A stretch of DNA of 64,000 bases from Actinacidiphila glaucinigra. Lineage in GTDB: Bacteria > Actinomycetota > Actinomycetes > Streptomycetales > Streptomycetaceae. The DNA is taken from NCBI RefSeq assembly GCF_900188405.1, contig NZ_FZOF01000003.1, positions 455,449 to 519,448 on the forward strand. The letters are read 5' to 3'. Shown here one piece after another: positions 28,465 through 38,484 of the stretch (position 1 is the stretch's first letter; the number at the start of each line of letters is the position of its first letter). The position numbers and the translations under genes were made by a program. A model generated the notes under the pieces. The model was not told the origin of the DNA and made no database searches. It saw only the letters and a list, made by a program, of their open reading frames with translations.

Positions 28465-29427
28465 TCAGGTGTGGCGGCCGCGGAATCGGCGCAGTGCGCT
28501 GTCGGCGGCGACGGCGGCGAGGATCACCGCTCCGGTCGCGAACGTGGTCCAGTTGATCGGTACGTCGAAGAACACCAGGGCGGACGCGACGGCGGCGAGG
28601 ATCAGCGCGCCGATCACCGCTCCCGGCACGGAGCCGCGACCGCCCGCGAGCGCGGTGCCGCCGATGATCGCGGCGGCGATGGCGCTCAGCTCGTACCCCT
28701 GGCCGACGGTCGGGTCACCGGAGATGAAGAAGGCCAGGGCCAGGACGGCCGCCAGACCGGCCGTCGACGCGGACAGCGCCATGGCCTTGATCCGCGTCCG
28801 CACGAGGGGAAGACCGGTGAACAGCGCCGCGTCCGGGTTGGAGCCGACCGCCCTGACCTGCGCCCCGAAACGGGTGCGGGTGAGCAGCAAGGTGAGCGCC
28901 GCCGTCGTGGCGAGCAGCACCCACACCGCGGTCGGCAGCCCGGCCGAGTCACCGCCGACGACCCGGAAGAAGGCGTGGTCCTGCGGCATCCCGCTGATCT
29001 GCCTGCCGTCGGCCAGGGCCAGGCCGATGCCGCGGAACAGCATGGCGGTGGCGAGGGTGACGATGAACGTCGGCAGCCCCACGTACGTCGCCACGATCGC
29101 GTTGCCCGCCCCGAGCAGCGCCGAGAGCACCAGCACCGCGGCGGCCGCCGCCCACGGGGACCAGCCGTCGCGGATGCACACGGCGCCGACGGTCACACCG
29201 AGCGCGTAGACCCCGCCGACCGACAGGTCGACCTCGCGCATGGCGAGGGCGAAGACCATGCCGGCCGCCATCAGGCCCACGTAGCAGGCGTTGTGGGCGG
29301 TCCCGGTCAGGTTCGACCGGGTCAGGAAGTCGGGCTCGGCGATGCCCACGACGAGCACCAGCAGGACCAGTACCGCTGCCACGCCCGTCTCGTCGCGCAG
29401 CAGCCAACGCATACGGCTCGATGGCAT
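28465..29427 (-). CDS. Sugar ABC transporter permease, RbsC type
   Basis: The 320-residue membrane protein has 8-10 hydrophobic segments and the RbsC family motifs MAAGMVFALAMREVDLSVGG and IIGGTALAGGRGSVPGAVIG. It is the first gene of the operon permease - binding protein - ATPase - SDR - ThDP enzyme - IclR. ATG 29427 is chosen, with the palindrome 29470-29488 located 43 bp upstream where an operator would act. ATG 29412 is an alternative. Confidence 0.92.
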   Translation of the reverse strand: MPSSRMRWLLRDETGVAAVLVLLVLVVGIAEPDFLTRSNLTGTAHNACYVGLMAAGMVFALAMREVDLSVGGVYALGVTVGAVCIRDGWSPWAAAAAVLVLSALLGAGNAIVATYVGLPTFIVTLATAMLFRGIGLALADGRQISGMPQDHAFFRVVGGDSAGLPTAVWVLLATTAALTLLLTRTRFGAQVRAVGSNPDAALFTGLPLVRTRIKAMALSASTAGLAAVLALAFFISGDPTVGQGYELSAIAAAIIGGTALAGGRGSVPGAVIGALILAAVASALVFFDVPINWTTFATGAVILAAVAADSALRRFRGRHT

Positions 29428-29469
29428 GCCGCACAGCGTGGAGGCGCCGTGGGCCCGCGGCAATCAGAG

Positions 29470-29488
29470 CGTTCCGCCAGGCGGAACG
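29470..29488. promoter_or_regulatory. 19-bp palindrome upstream of the CUT2/ThDP/SDR operon; putative IclR operator
   Basis: CGTTCCGCCAGGCGGAACG is a perfect palindrome with a single central base. It lies in the 65-bp gap between the symporter stop and the permease start, 43 bp upstream of the first gene of an operon whose last gene is an IclR regulator. It could also act as a weak terminator for the symporter, but the 1-nt centre makes a poor loop. Confidence 0.5.
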
Positions 29489-29492
29489 GGTG

Positions 29493-31100
29493 TCACACCG
29501 CCCCGGCCCCGGTGAGCGAGCGGACCTCGACCTCGGCGAACTTGTCCTCGTCCGCGCGCTCGCGGGACAGGACCGTGCCCAGCCAGCCCGCGGCGAAGCC
29601 CAGCGGGATGGACACCAGGCCCGGGTTCTCCAGCGGGAAGTACTGGAAGTCCACCCCCGGGAAGAGCGACTGCGGGCTGCCCGACACCACCGGGGACAGC
29701 ACCACCAGCGCGACCGCCGGGACGAGGCCGCCGTAGATCGCCCACACCGTGCCGCGGGTCGTGAACCTCCGCCAGAACAGCGTGAAGAGCAGCGCGGGCA
29801 GATTGGCGGACGCCGCCACCGCGAACGCGAGCCCGACGAGGAAGGCCACATTCTGGCCCTGCGCGAACAGGCTCAGCGCGATGGCCACACCGCCGATGCA
29901 GACCGCGGCCACCCGGGCCACCCGCACGTCCTGGTTCTCCCGTCGCTTGCCGCCCGGTGCGGCCTTTCGCCGGCGCAGCGTCGCGTGGAGGTCGTGCGCG
30001 ACGGAGGCGGACGAGGCGAGGGTGATCCCGGCGACGACGGCCAGGATCGTGGCGAAGGCGACCGCGCCGACGACCGCGAACAGCACCGTCCCACCGGTGG
30101 AGCCCGCTCCCCCGCCCAGATCGAGGGCGAGCAGCGGCACGGCCGTGTTCCCGGCGGCGTTGGAGGCGCGCACGGTGTGGGAGCCGACCAGCGCCGCGGC
30201 ACCGAAGCCGAGCACGATCGTCATCAGGTAGAAGCCGCCGATGAGGCCGATCGCCCAGACCACCGACCGCCGCGCCGAGCGCGCCGTGGGCACGGTGTAG
30301 AAGCGCGACAGGATGTGCGGCAGCCCGGCGGTGCCCAGGACGAGGGCCAGGCCGAGGCTGATGAAGTCCAGGCGGTCGGTCCAGCTCTGCCCGTACAGCA
30401 TGCCGGGGCCGAGGAACTCGCGGCCGTGGCCGCTGCCGTCGGCCGCCGAGCGCAGCAGTGCCCCGAGGTCGCCGTGGAAGCGGAGGAGCACCAGCACGGT
30501 GAGGGTGATCGTGCCGCCCATGAGCAGCACGGTCTTGACGATCTGGATCCAGGTCGTGGCGCGCATGCCGCCGAAGGCGACGTAGAAGACCATGAGCGCG
30601 CCGACGCCGATGACGGTCCAGGTGCGCGCGGCCGATCCCTGGCCACCGAGCAGGAGGGAGACCAGGCTTCCGGCGCCGACCATCTGCGCGACGAGGTAGA
30701 GCACGGAGACGATGACCGAGGAGGTGCCCGCCGCGATCCGGACCGGGCGCTGGCGCATGCGCGCGGTGAGGACGTCGGCCAGGGTGTAGCGGCCGCAGTT
30801 GCGTACCAGTTCGGCGACGAGAAGCAGCACGAGGAGCCAGGCGACGAGGAAGCCGACGGAATAGAGCATGCCGTCGTAGCCGAAGAGCGCGATGAGCCCG
30901 GAGATGCCGAGGAAGGAGGCGGCGGACATGTAGTCGCCGGCGATGGCGAATCCGTTCTCCAGAGGGGAGAAGAGACGGCCGCCGGCGAAGAACTCCACGG
31001 AGGAGCTGCGCCGCCGGCCCGCCCAGGCAGTGATCGCCAGGGTGACGGAGACGAAGACGGTGAAGAGGACCAGCGCCAGGCCCTGGTGGTTGCCGGTCAC
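29493..31100 (-). CDS. Sodium:solute symporter, ActP (cation/acetate) type
   Basis: The 535-residue membrane protein has about 13 hydrophobic helices and SSS-family motifs (GRLFSPLENGFAIAGDYMSAASFLG; GYDGMLYSVGFLVAWLLVLLL). The pairing with a DUF485 protein just upstream is typical for ActP-type acetate or propionate/pyruvate transporters (ActP-YjcH). GTG 31100 overlaps the DUF485 stop (GTGA), showing coupled translation. The substrate is likely a short-chain monocarboxylate. Confidence 0.92.
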   Translation of the reverse strand: MTGNHQGLALVLFTVFVSVTLAITAWAGRRRSSSVEFFAGGRLFSPLENGFAIAGDYMSAASFLGISGLIALFGYDGMLYSVGFLVAWLLVLLLVAELVRNCGRYTLADVLTARMRQRPVRIAAGTSSVIVSVLYLVAQMVGAGSLVSLLLGGQGSAARTWTVIGVGALMVFYVAFGGMRATTWIQIVKTVLLMGGTITLTVLVLLRFHGDLGALLRSAADGSGHGREFLGPGMLYGQSWTDRLDFISLGLALVLGTAGLPHILSRFYTVPTARSARRSVVWAIGLIGGFYLMTIVLGFGAAALVGSHTVRASNAAGNTAVPLLALDLGGGAGSTGGTVLFAVVGAVAFATILAVVAGITLASSASVAHDLHATLRRRKAAPGGKRRENQDVRVARVAAVCIGGVAIALSLFAQGQNVAFLVGLAFAVAASANLPALLFTLFWRRFTTRGTVWAIYGGLVPAVALVVLSPVVSGSPQSLFPGVDFQYFPLENPGLVSIPLGFAAGWLGTVLSRERADEDKFAEVEVRSLTGAGAV

Positions 31101-31546
31101 CGCATCCGCTCCTGGGTGTCCCAGCGCAGGTCGAGGGCGGCCCGGTCCCGGCGCAGCCGGGCGTGCCGGGCGTAGGCCCAGGTCAGGAGGAAGGTCGAGG
31201 CGAACTGGGCGAGACCGAGGACCATGGCCACGTTGAGCTCGCCGAGCAGCGGCCGGGCCATCAGCCGCGGCGCGGCCGTCGCCAGGACGACGTAGAGCAG
31301 GTACCAGGCCAGGAAGGCGGCGGCCGCCGGGAAGACGAACCGCCGGTACCGGGAACGCACTTCCTGGAAGGGACCGCTGGCCTGCACCTCCCGGTAGACC
31401 CGGGCGTGGTCGTCGGCCGGGCGGGCCTGCGACGGGAGGGAGACGGGCGGTGGCTCGGGACCCTCCCACTCCCCCGCGGCCAGGACGTCGTACCAGGGGT
31501 CGTCCACCCGCAGCCCTCCGGTTTCCGCCTGGTCGTGCTCGTTCAC
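31097..31546 (-). CDS. DUF485 membrane protein, partner of the symporter
   Basis: The 149-residue protein has a hydrophilic N-terminal half and a DUF485 core (SRYRRFVFPAAAAFLAWYLLYVVLA) with two membrane helices; the second contains NVAMVLGLAQFASTFLLTWAYARHA. DUF485 proteins are nearly always encoded with ActP-like symporters and are presumed accessory subunits. GTG 31546 is chosen because GAGGAGAG lies just upstream. Confidence 0.92.
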   Translation of the reverse strand: MNEHDQAETGGLRVDDPWYDVLAAGEWEGPEPPPVSLPSQARPADDHARVYREVQASGPFQEVRSRYRRFVFPAAAAFLAWYLLYVVLATAAPRLMARPLLGELNVAMVLGLAQFASTFLLTWAYARHARLRRDRAALDLRWDTQERMR

Positions 31547-31653
31547 GAACTCTCCTCGCTTCACGGGCCGATCGGCCGTGCGCCCAAGCATGGACATTGC
31601 GGGAAGATCCGGGAGCCTCCAAGCAGAAACCTTCACCTCATCGGGTGATGGTG

Positions 31654-31721
31654 CCCCACTCCTGGGAGTGGGGAAGCTCCGGCGCCCTCCACGGGCGGGT
31701 GAGACCGCGGGAGGGCGCCGG
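31654..31721 (-). terminator. Tandem hairpins downstream of parE
   Basis: Two hairpins follow the parE stop: ccggcgccctcc / ggagggcgccgg (31679-31721, 19-nt loop) and ccccactcc / ggagtgggg (31654-31673, 2-nt loop). They probably end the parE transcript before the DUF485-symporter promoter. Confidence 0.65.
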
Positions 31722-31738
31722 TGCGAGAGCCCGGTCCG

Positions 31739-33868
31739 TCAGGCGTCGATCCGCGAACGGTCGAGCGTGGCGGCGGAGTTGGCGATGAACTCGCGGCGCG
31801 GCGCGACCTCGTTGCCCATCAGCAGGTCGAAGGCGAGCTCCGCGCCCTCCAGGTCGCTGATGTTGATCCGGCGCAGGGTGCGGTGGCGCGGGTCCATCGT
31901 GGTCTCGGCCAGCTGGTCGGCGTCCATCTCGCCGAGGCCCTTGTAGCGCTGGATGGACTCCTTGTAGCGGACGCCCTTGCGCTCGAACTCCAGCAGCGTC
32001 TCGCGCAGCTCCCGGTCGGAGTAGGTGTAGACGTACTTGTCCTGGCCCTTGCGCGGGTTGCTGAGCTCGACCCGGTGCAGCGGCGGCACGGCGGCGAAGA
32101 CCCGGCCGGCCTCGACCATGGGCCGCATGTAGCGCTGGAAGAGCGTCAGCAGCAGACAGCGGATGTGGCTGCCGTCGACGTCGGCGTCCGTCATCATGAT
32201 GATCTTGCCGTAGCGGGCCTGGTCGATGTCGAAGGTGCGGCCCGAGCCGGCTCCTATGACCTGGATGATGGCGCCGCACTCGGCGTTCTTCAGCATGTCC
32301 GTGACCGAGGACTTCTGGACGTTGAGGATCTTGCCCCGGATCGGGAGCAGCGCCTGGAACTCCGAGTTGCGCGCGAGCTTGGCGGTGCCCAGCGCCGAGT
32401 CGCCCTCGACGATGAAGAGTTCGCTGCGGTCGACGTCGTCGCTGCGGCAGTCGGCCAGCTTGGCCGGCAGCGACGAGGACTCCAGCGCGGTCTTCCGGCG
32501 CTGCGCGTCCTTGTGCTGCCGGGCGGCGATCCGGGTCCGGGCCGCGGCGACGGCCTTCTCCAGGACGGCGCGGGCCTGCTGCTTGTCGTCCCGCTTGGTG
32601 GAGGTGAGGAACGCCTTGAGCTCGCGGGACACCACGTTGGCCACGATGCGGTTGGCCGCCGAGGTGCCCAGCACCTCCTTGGTCTGGCCCTCGAACTGCG
32701 GTTCGGCGAGCCGGACCGTGACGACCGCCGTCAGCCCCTCCAGGGCGTCGTCCTTGACGATGTCGTCCTCGGCGACGCGCAGCAGCTTGGTGGCGCGCAG
32801 CACCTCGTTGAACGTCCTGGTGACGGCGCCCTCGAAGCCGCGCACATGGGTGCCGCCCTTGGGGGTGGCGATGATGTTCACGAAGGAGCGCAGCGTGCTG
32901 TCGTAGCCGGTGCCCCAGCGCAGGGCGACGTCGACACCGAGCTCACGGGTGACCTCGGTGGGGGTCATGTGGCCGCGGTCGTCGAGGACCGGGACGGTCT
33001 CCTTGAAGGTGCCGCTGCCGGTCAGCCGCAGCACGTCGCAGATCGGCTTGTCCGGGGTGAGGTACTCGGCGAACTCGCTGATGCCGCCGTCGTAGTGGAA
33101 GGTCTCCTCGACCGGCTTCCCGTCCTCGGAGCCGTTGTCGGTCCGCTCGTCGCGGACGACGATCGTGAGCCCGGGGACCAGGAACGCGGTCTGGCGGGCG
33201 CGCTGGTACAGCGTCTCCAGGGAGAGCTTGGCGTCCTTGAGGAAGATCTGACGATCCGCCCAGTACCGGACGCGGGTGCCGGTGCGGGCCCGCGGCACCT
33301 TCTTGACCTTGTCCAGCCCGTTGCCCGGCTCGAAGGGCGCCTCGGCGCCGGCCTTGGCGAAGCTGCCGGGAACGCCGCGGCGGAAGCTGATCGCGTGGGT
33401 GTGGCCGCCGCGGTCGACCTCGACGTCCAGCCGGGCGGAGAGCGCGTTGACGACGGAGGCGCCGACGCCGTGCAGACCGCCGGAGGCCGCGTAGGAGCCG
33501 CCGCCGAACTTGCCGCCGGCGTGCAGCTTGGTCATCACGACCTCGACGCCGGACAGGCCGGTCTTGGGCTCGACGTCGACGGGGATGCCGCGGCCGTTGT
33601 CCCGCACCTCGACGGAGGCGTCGGCGTGGAGGACGACGTCGATGTGGTCGCAGTGCCCGCCCAGGGCCTCGTCGACCGAGTTGTCGATGATCTCCCACAG
33701 GCAGTGCATGAGGCCGCGGCTGTCGGTGGAACCGATGTACATGCCGGGGCGCTTGCGGACCGCTTCGAGGCCCTCGAGCACGAGCAGGTGTCGCGCGGTG
33801 TAGTTGGAGCCGTCACGATCTGCACCGGTCAGCAACGCGGTGGACGGCACGGATGTTTCGGCGGTCAC
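31739..33868 (-). CDS. parE: DNA topoisomerase IV subunit B
   Basis: The 709-residue protein has the GHKL ATPase (DNSVDEALGGH; DNGRGIPV; GGLHGVGASVVNALS), a transducer domain, and a TOPRIM domain with IVEGDSA (~485) and DADVDGSH (~559). The C-terminal QRYKGLGEM motif is present. With ParC it forms topoisomerase IV, which separates linked chromosomes. GTG 33868 follows GAGGAG. It is called parE rather than gyrB by neighbourhood (hrdB, whiH, parC) and because gyrB lies near oriC. parC lies about 22.5 kb away on the opposite strand. Confidence 0.93.
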   Translation of the reverse strand: MTAETSVPSTALLTGADRDGSNYTARHLLVLEGLEAVRKRPGMYIGSTDSRGLMHCLWEIIDNSVDEALGGHCDHIDVVLHADASVEVRDNGRGIPVDVEPKTGLSGVEVVMTKLHAGGKFGGGSYAASGGLHGVGASVVNALSARLDVEVDRGGHTHAISFRRGVPGSFAKAGAEAPFEPGNGLDKVKKVPRARTGTRVRYWADRQIFLKDAKLSLETLYQRARQTAFLVPGLTIVVRDERTDNGSEDGKPVEETFHYDGGISEFAEYLTPDKPICDVLRLTGSGTFKETVPVLDDRGHMTPTEVTRELGVDVALRWGTGYDSTLRSFVNIIATPKGGTHVRGFEGAVTRTFNEVLRATKLLRVAEDDIVKDDALEGLTAVVTVRLAEPQFEGQTKEVLGTSAANRIVANVVSRELKAFLTSTKRDDKQQARAVLEKAVAAARTRIAARQHKDAQRRKTALESSSLPAKLADCRSDDVDRSELFIVEGDSALGTAKLARNSEFQALLPIRGKILNVQKSSVTDMLKNAECGAIIQVIGAGSGRTFDIDQARYGKIIMMTDADVDGSHIRCLLLTLFQRYMRPMVEAGRVFAAVPPLHRVELSNPRKGQDKYVYTYSDRELRETLLEFERKGVRYKESIQRYKGLGEMDADQLAETTMDPRHRTLRRINISDLEGAELAFDLLMGNEVAPRREFIANSAATLDRSRIDA

Positions 33869-34291
33869 GCGAACGTCTCCTCATGAAGTTCTTCAGCCGT
33901 ATCGGTGAGAGGGTACCGAGGTCACGCTCGGCCGTTTCGCCGCGACCCGATATGGGCACCATGCTAGCCCGTTTTCGAAGACGTGTTCGATCCCTCGTTT
34001 GAGTGATACACATGTCACGTTCCCCTGGAGGCATGAACCATTTAGGCTCGGGGCACGTCCTCCTCAACAACCGGCCGCAGGGCCGGGGGGACATAACCGA
34101 ACAATCTGACCAGATCTGCCAGAACGACCCGAAGCCGACAGATAAGACGCCAGAGGATCATTCGCCGCCAATCGGTAGCATCCGGCCGCTACAACGACAG
34201 TTTCCAAGGAAAAGACCTGCGCGGGAACAGTTTGGGCCTGGTTGGATGTTGACCCTGGTACGACAGCTCGTCGAGCTAGAGAAGAGGCGAC
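33869..34291. other. 423-bp divergent intergenic region between parE and a small zinc protein gene
   Basis: It is less G+C rich than its surroundings and must hold the parE promoter and the promoter of the 34292 gene. A hairpin ccggccgcagggccgg occurs near 34070. A TTGACC hexamer is seen at 34249. I find no convincing coding frame or known riboswitch. Confidence 0.5.
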
Positions 34292-34522
34292 GTGACTACA
34301 GTTCTGACCCCCGCGAGCCCGCTGACGGCGGCGGACCGCTGCGACCGTTGCGGCGCCCAGGCCTACCTGCGCGTCGTACTCATCAGTGGCGGCGAGCTGC
34401 TCTTCTGCGCGCACCACGGGCGTAAGTTCGAGCCCGAATTGAAGAAGATCGCTGCGGAAATACAGGACGAGACCGGTCGGCTCACCGCCACCTCGACCGT
34501 CGCGACCGATGACGAACGCTGA
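34292..34522 (+). CDS. Small DUF7455-type protein with Cys/His cluster
   Basis: The 76-residue protein has CDRCGAQAYLRV...LLFCAHHGRKFEPEL, a CxxC plus CxHH set that could bind one zinc ion. It is a conserved actinobacterial protein found next to hrdB and parE in Streptomyces; its function is unknown. GTG 34292 follows GAAGAGG. A strong hairpin lies directly downstream, so it is expressed alone. Confidence 0.9.
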   Translation: MTTVLTPASPLTAADRCDRCGAQAYLRVVLISGGELLFCAHHGRKFEPELKKIAAEIQDETGRLTATSTVATDDER

Positions 34523-34545
34523 CGCGTAGCACTGCGACGAGCTCA

Positions 34546-34581
34546 CGACGGGCGGCCTCCCGCAAGGGAGGCCGCCCGTCG
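34546..34581. terminator. Strong terminator with GCAA tetraloop
   Basis: A 16-bp perfect stem (cgacgggcggcctccc / gggaggccgcccgtcg) closes on the stable tetraloop gcaa. It sits between the small zinc protein gene and the convergent protease gene and should stop transcription from both sides. Confidence 0.9.
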
Positions 34582-34597
34582 GCTTGTCCGCCGCGCG

Positions 34598-35458
34598 TCA
34601 CGAAGCGTGCTGGCCGACCAGTCCCGCCACCGCCGAGACCCGGGTGTACACACCGGGATGTCCCGCCTGGGCGCATCCCGCGCCCCAGGACACAAGCCCT
34701 ATCAGCCGCCCCTCCGCCACCAGCGGACCGCCGCTGTCCCCCTGGCACGAGTCGTGCCCGCCGGCCAGGTCGCCGGCGCAGACCATGCCGCTCCTCTGGT
34801 ACTTGCCTTCCGTACTGCCTGGATACGCCTGCTCACAGACCGAGTCGGCGAGCACCGAGACGTTCGCGGCCATCAGGACGTTCGAGTAGGTCCCCAGGCC
34901 CGCCGTGTCCCCCCAGCCGAGCACCTGTGCCGGCGTGCCCGCCTCGTAGGGGTTCACGTCCCCCGGTGCCGCCATGCGTATCGCGCTTCCCACGGGGAAC
35001 GGCTCCGCGGTCGTGACGACGGCCACGTCACCGCTGTTCGTCGTGGGGTCGTACGCGGGGTTGACCCAGACCTTGCGGACCGCCACCTCCCTGCCGGCGG
35101 AGCCGGCCAGGTCCGTCCGCCCGGCGATGATGCGCAGGTCGGGCACTTGGTTCCAGTCCCCGCCCAGTGCGGTCGGGCTGAAGCAGTGCGCCGCACTGAC
35201 CACGGTGTTCGGCCCGACCAGCGCTCCACCGCAGAACTGCCCCGAGCGGCCCGTTCCGTAGCGGGACCGGCTCGACAGGACCACCGCCCACGGGTACTGC
35301 TCCGTGGTGACCGGCGTGCCCCCTATGACACCGTTGTCGGCGCCCGGGGCGCCGGGGGCGTACTCCACCGCGGCGGCGGTGGCGGAAGCCGGTAGCGACA
35401 GCGCGAGCGCGGACCCGGCTATGAGTCCGCCGATCAGCGTGCGGATCGAGGAACGCAT
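34598..35458 (-). CDS. Secreted trypsin-like serine protease (S1 family)
   Basis: The 286-residue protein has a signal peptide (residues 1-29), a propeptide region, the activation-type site VIGGTPV (44-50), and the catalytic triad His91 (SAAHC), Asp144 (SGDVAVV) and Ser242 (GDSGGP). Six cysteines could form the usual three disulfides. Asp236 in DSCQGDSGGP fits a trypsin-like S1 pocket, so cleavage after Arg/Lys is likely. ATG 35458 follows GAGGAG. It should act outside the cell. Confidence 0.94.
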   Translation of the reverse strand: MRSSIRTLIGGLIAGSALALSLPASATAAAVEYAPGAPGADNGVIGGTPVTTEQYPWAVVLSSRSRYGTGRSGQFCGGALVGPNTVVSAAHCFSPTALGGDWNQVPDLRIIAGRTDLAGSAGREVAVRKVWVNPAYDPTTNSGDVAVVTTAEPFPVGSAIRMAAPGDVNPYEAGTPAQVLGWGDTAGLGTYSNVLMAANVSVLADSVCEQAYPGSTEGKYQRSGMVCAGDLAGGHDSCQGDSGGPLVAEGRLIGLVSWGAGCAQAGHPGVYTRVSAVAGLVGQHAS

Positions 35459-35545
35459 GCATTCTCCTCACCGTCCGGAATGCCCTGAGCACCCACAGTG
35501 ACCTGACGTGACCGGGGCCGCATCCGGAGAACTGTCCGGAAATGC

Positions 35546-35585
35546 CGACGGGCCCGCGGCCGCCGTGGCGGTCGCGGGCCCGTCG
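35546..35585 (-). terminator. Terminator of hrdB
   Basis: A long stem (cgacgggcccgcg / cgcgggcccgtcg, with an inner 6-bp stem and 2-nt loop) lies 15 bp after the hrdB stop. Confidence 0.85.
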
Positions 35586-35600
35586 GGGCGTCCTGCCTGA

Positions 35601-37160
<1,560 letters not shown>

Positions 37161-37483
37161 GAACAACCTCTCGGAACGATGGAAAACGACTACGGTGGGA
37201 CCCGCTCGGCAACTCAGCGTCATGTTCGTCGCGGATATTCCTCGCACGGCCGCCACCTCTATGCTCATCGCGCTGCCGCCGAGAGCGTTACGCCCGTCCG
37301 TACGTGGTCCGAGTCACACCCCGGATCGGCGCCAAACCGTCGATAGCGGGACACTCCCCGTGCACGCCTCGACCATGCCCGGTCGGAAGCGTGCGTCAAA
37401 CATGGCGGACGGCTCCGCCGCCGGGCCCGGAGGGTGTGGGCCGGCGGCGGAAGTCGGTGCCGTCTCGTGCCGTGCGGGACCGG
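37161..37483 (-). promoter_or_regulatory. 323-bp hrdB leader/promoter region, with a sigma-R-like element
   Basis: This gap between whiH and hrdB must hold the hrdB promoters. On the minus strand GGAAT (37241-37237) is followed after 18 bp by GCT (37218-37216), close to the sigma-R consensus GGAAT-N18-GTT. From memory, a stress-responsive second hrdB promoter is known in S. coelicolor. I could not place a clear vegetative -35/-10 pair by eye, and see no gene here. Confidence 0.4.
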
Positions 37484-38392
37484 TCAGTGCTCGCGCGGGG
37501 CGGGGACGACGTGGTCCGGCGAGCCGCCGGGACCGGTGTCGGCGTGCACGGCGAGGAGCTGACGCATCGCGGTCTCCGCCTCGGCACCGTCGGAGGCGGC
37601 CAGCGCCTCGACGACCCGCGTGTGCAGGGCCACCGAGTGTTCACCGGGGCGCTCGCAGCCGGTGACGGGGCCGCCGGAGACCTGCAGGGCGGAGGTGACG
37701 ATGCCGGACAGGTGCTCCAGCATCCGGTTGCCCGCGACCTGCAGCAGCAGGGCGTGGAACTCGGCGTCCGCCCGGGAGAAGGTGAGGCCGTCACCCTGGC
37801 CCACGGCGTGGGTCATGATGTCGGTCATGTCGACGAGCCGCTGCTGGACGTCCTCGCGGCCGTGACCCGCCGCGAGGCGGGCGGCGAGGGGCTCGATCGT
37901 CCAGCGCAGTTCGAACAGCTCGCGACGCTGGTCGTCGCGCTGCGGGCCGAAGGCCCGCCATTCGATGATGTCGGGGTCGAGCAGGTTCCAGTCGCTGACC
38001 GGGCGGACCCGGGTGCCGACGTTGGGCCGGGCGCTGACGAGGCCCTTGGCCTCCAGCACCCGCAGCGACTCGCGGACGACGGTGCGGGAGACCTCGAAGC
38101 GCTGGCCGATCTCCTCGGGGACGAGCGGGCGGTCGGCCCCGAGATCGCCGGAGACGATCATCTGGCCGAGTTGCTGGACGAGTTGGCCGTGCAGCCCGCG
38201 GCCACGGCTCCCGGCGGGCCGACGGCCGACCCGGCCCATGTCGGCGTCGCCGCCGTCCCAGGACGGTGCACCGCCCGGGCGGTCGAGGCCGGCGGGTGCG
38301 TCGGCGTACGGATAGCGGTCGATGTCCCCGCCGCCGAGACTCGGGTCGGCGGGGCGGGCCGCGGTCATCATGGTGTGCGCAAGGGTACTCAC
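37484..38392 (-). CDS. whiH: Sporulation regulator WhiH (GntR family)
   Basis: The 302-residue protein has a ~65-residue disordered N-terminus, a GntR winged helix (VPEEIGQRFEVSRTVVRESLRVLEAKGLVSARPNVGTRV) and an FCD effector domain (DAEFHALLLQVAGNRMLEHL). Its position next to hrdB, and these sequences as I remember them, identify it as WhiH, which is needed for sporulation septation in aerial hyphae. GTG 38392 is chosen; ATG 38371 is possible. A sigma-WhiG-like promoter lies just upstream, matching the known WhiG dependence of whiH. Confidence 0.93.
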   Translation of the reverse strand: MSTLAHTMMTAARPADPSLGGGDIDRYPYADAPAGLDRPGGAPSWDGGDADMGRVGRRPAGSRGRGLHGQLVQQLGQMIVSGDLGADRPLVPEEIGQRFEVSRTVVRESLRVLEAKGLVSARPNVGTRVRPVSDWNLLDPDIIEWRAFGPQRDDQRRELFELRWTIEPLAARLAAGHGREDVQQRLVDMTDIMTHAVGQGDGLTFSRADAEFHALLLQVAGNRMLEHLSGIVTSALQVSGGPVTGCERPGEHSVALHTRVVEALAASDGAEAETAMRQLLAVHADTGPGGSPDHVVPAPREH

Positions 38393-38399
38393 GCATCAT

Positions 38400-38427
38400 T
38401 TGTCGGCGATGGCGCGGGAAGCCTTGA
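38400..38427 (-). promoter_or_regulatory. Sigma-WhiG-type promoter of whiH
   Basis: On the minus strand TCAA (38427-38424) and GCCGACAA (38407-38400) are separated by 16 bp, near the sigma-28-type WhiG consensus TAAA-N15-GCCGATAA. The start point would fall next to the GTG start. An inverted repeat GGTGA-N7-TCACC at 38454-38470 just upstream could be a regulator site. Confidence 0.65.
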
Positions 38428-38484
38428 GGGCTTTCCTGAAAAGCACACGAAAGGGTGAGCACTCATCACCTGATAATTGACGCT

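Noticed and set aside
29470..29488. Palindrome considered as a terminator for the symporter gene
   Set aside because: The single-base centre cannot form a good loop without breaking the inner pairs, and the symporter stop is 5 bp downstream on the wrong side for its own transcript end; an operator fits better.
34064..34546. Open frame antisense to the small zinc protein
   Set aside because: Lacks codon bias and overlaps a gene with a clear ribosome site and Cys/His motif.
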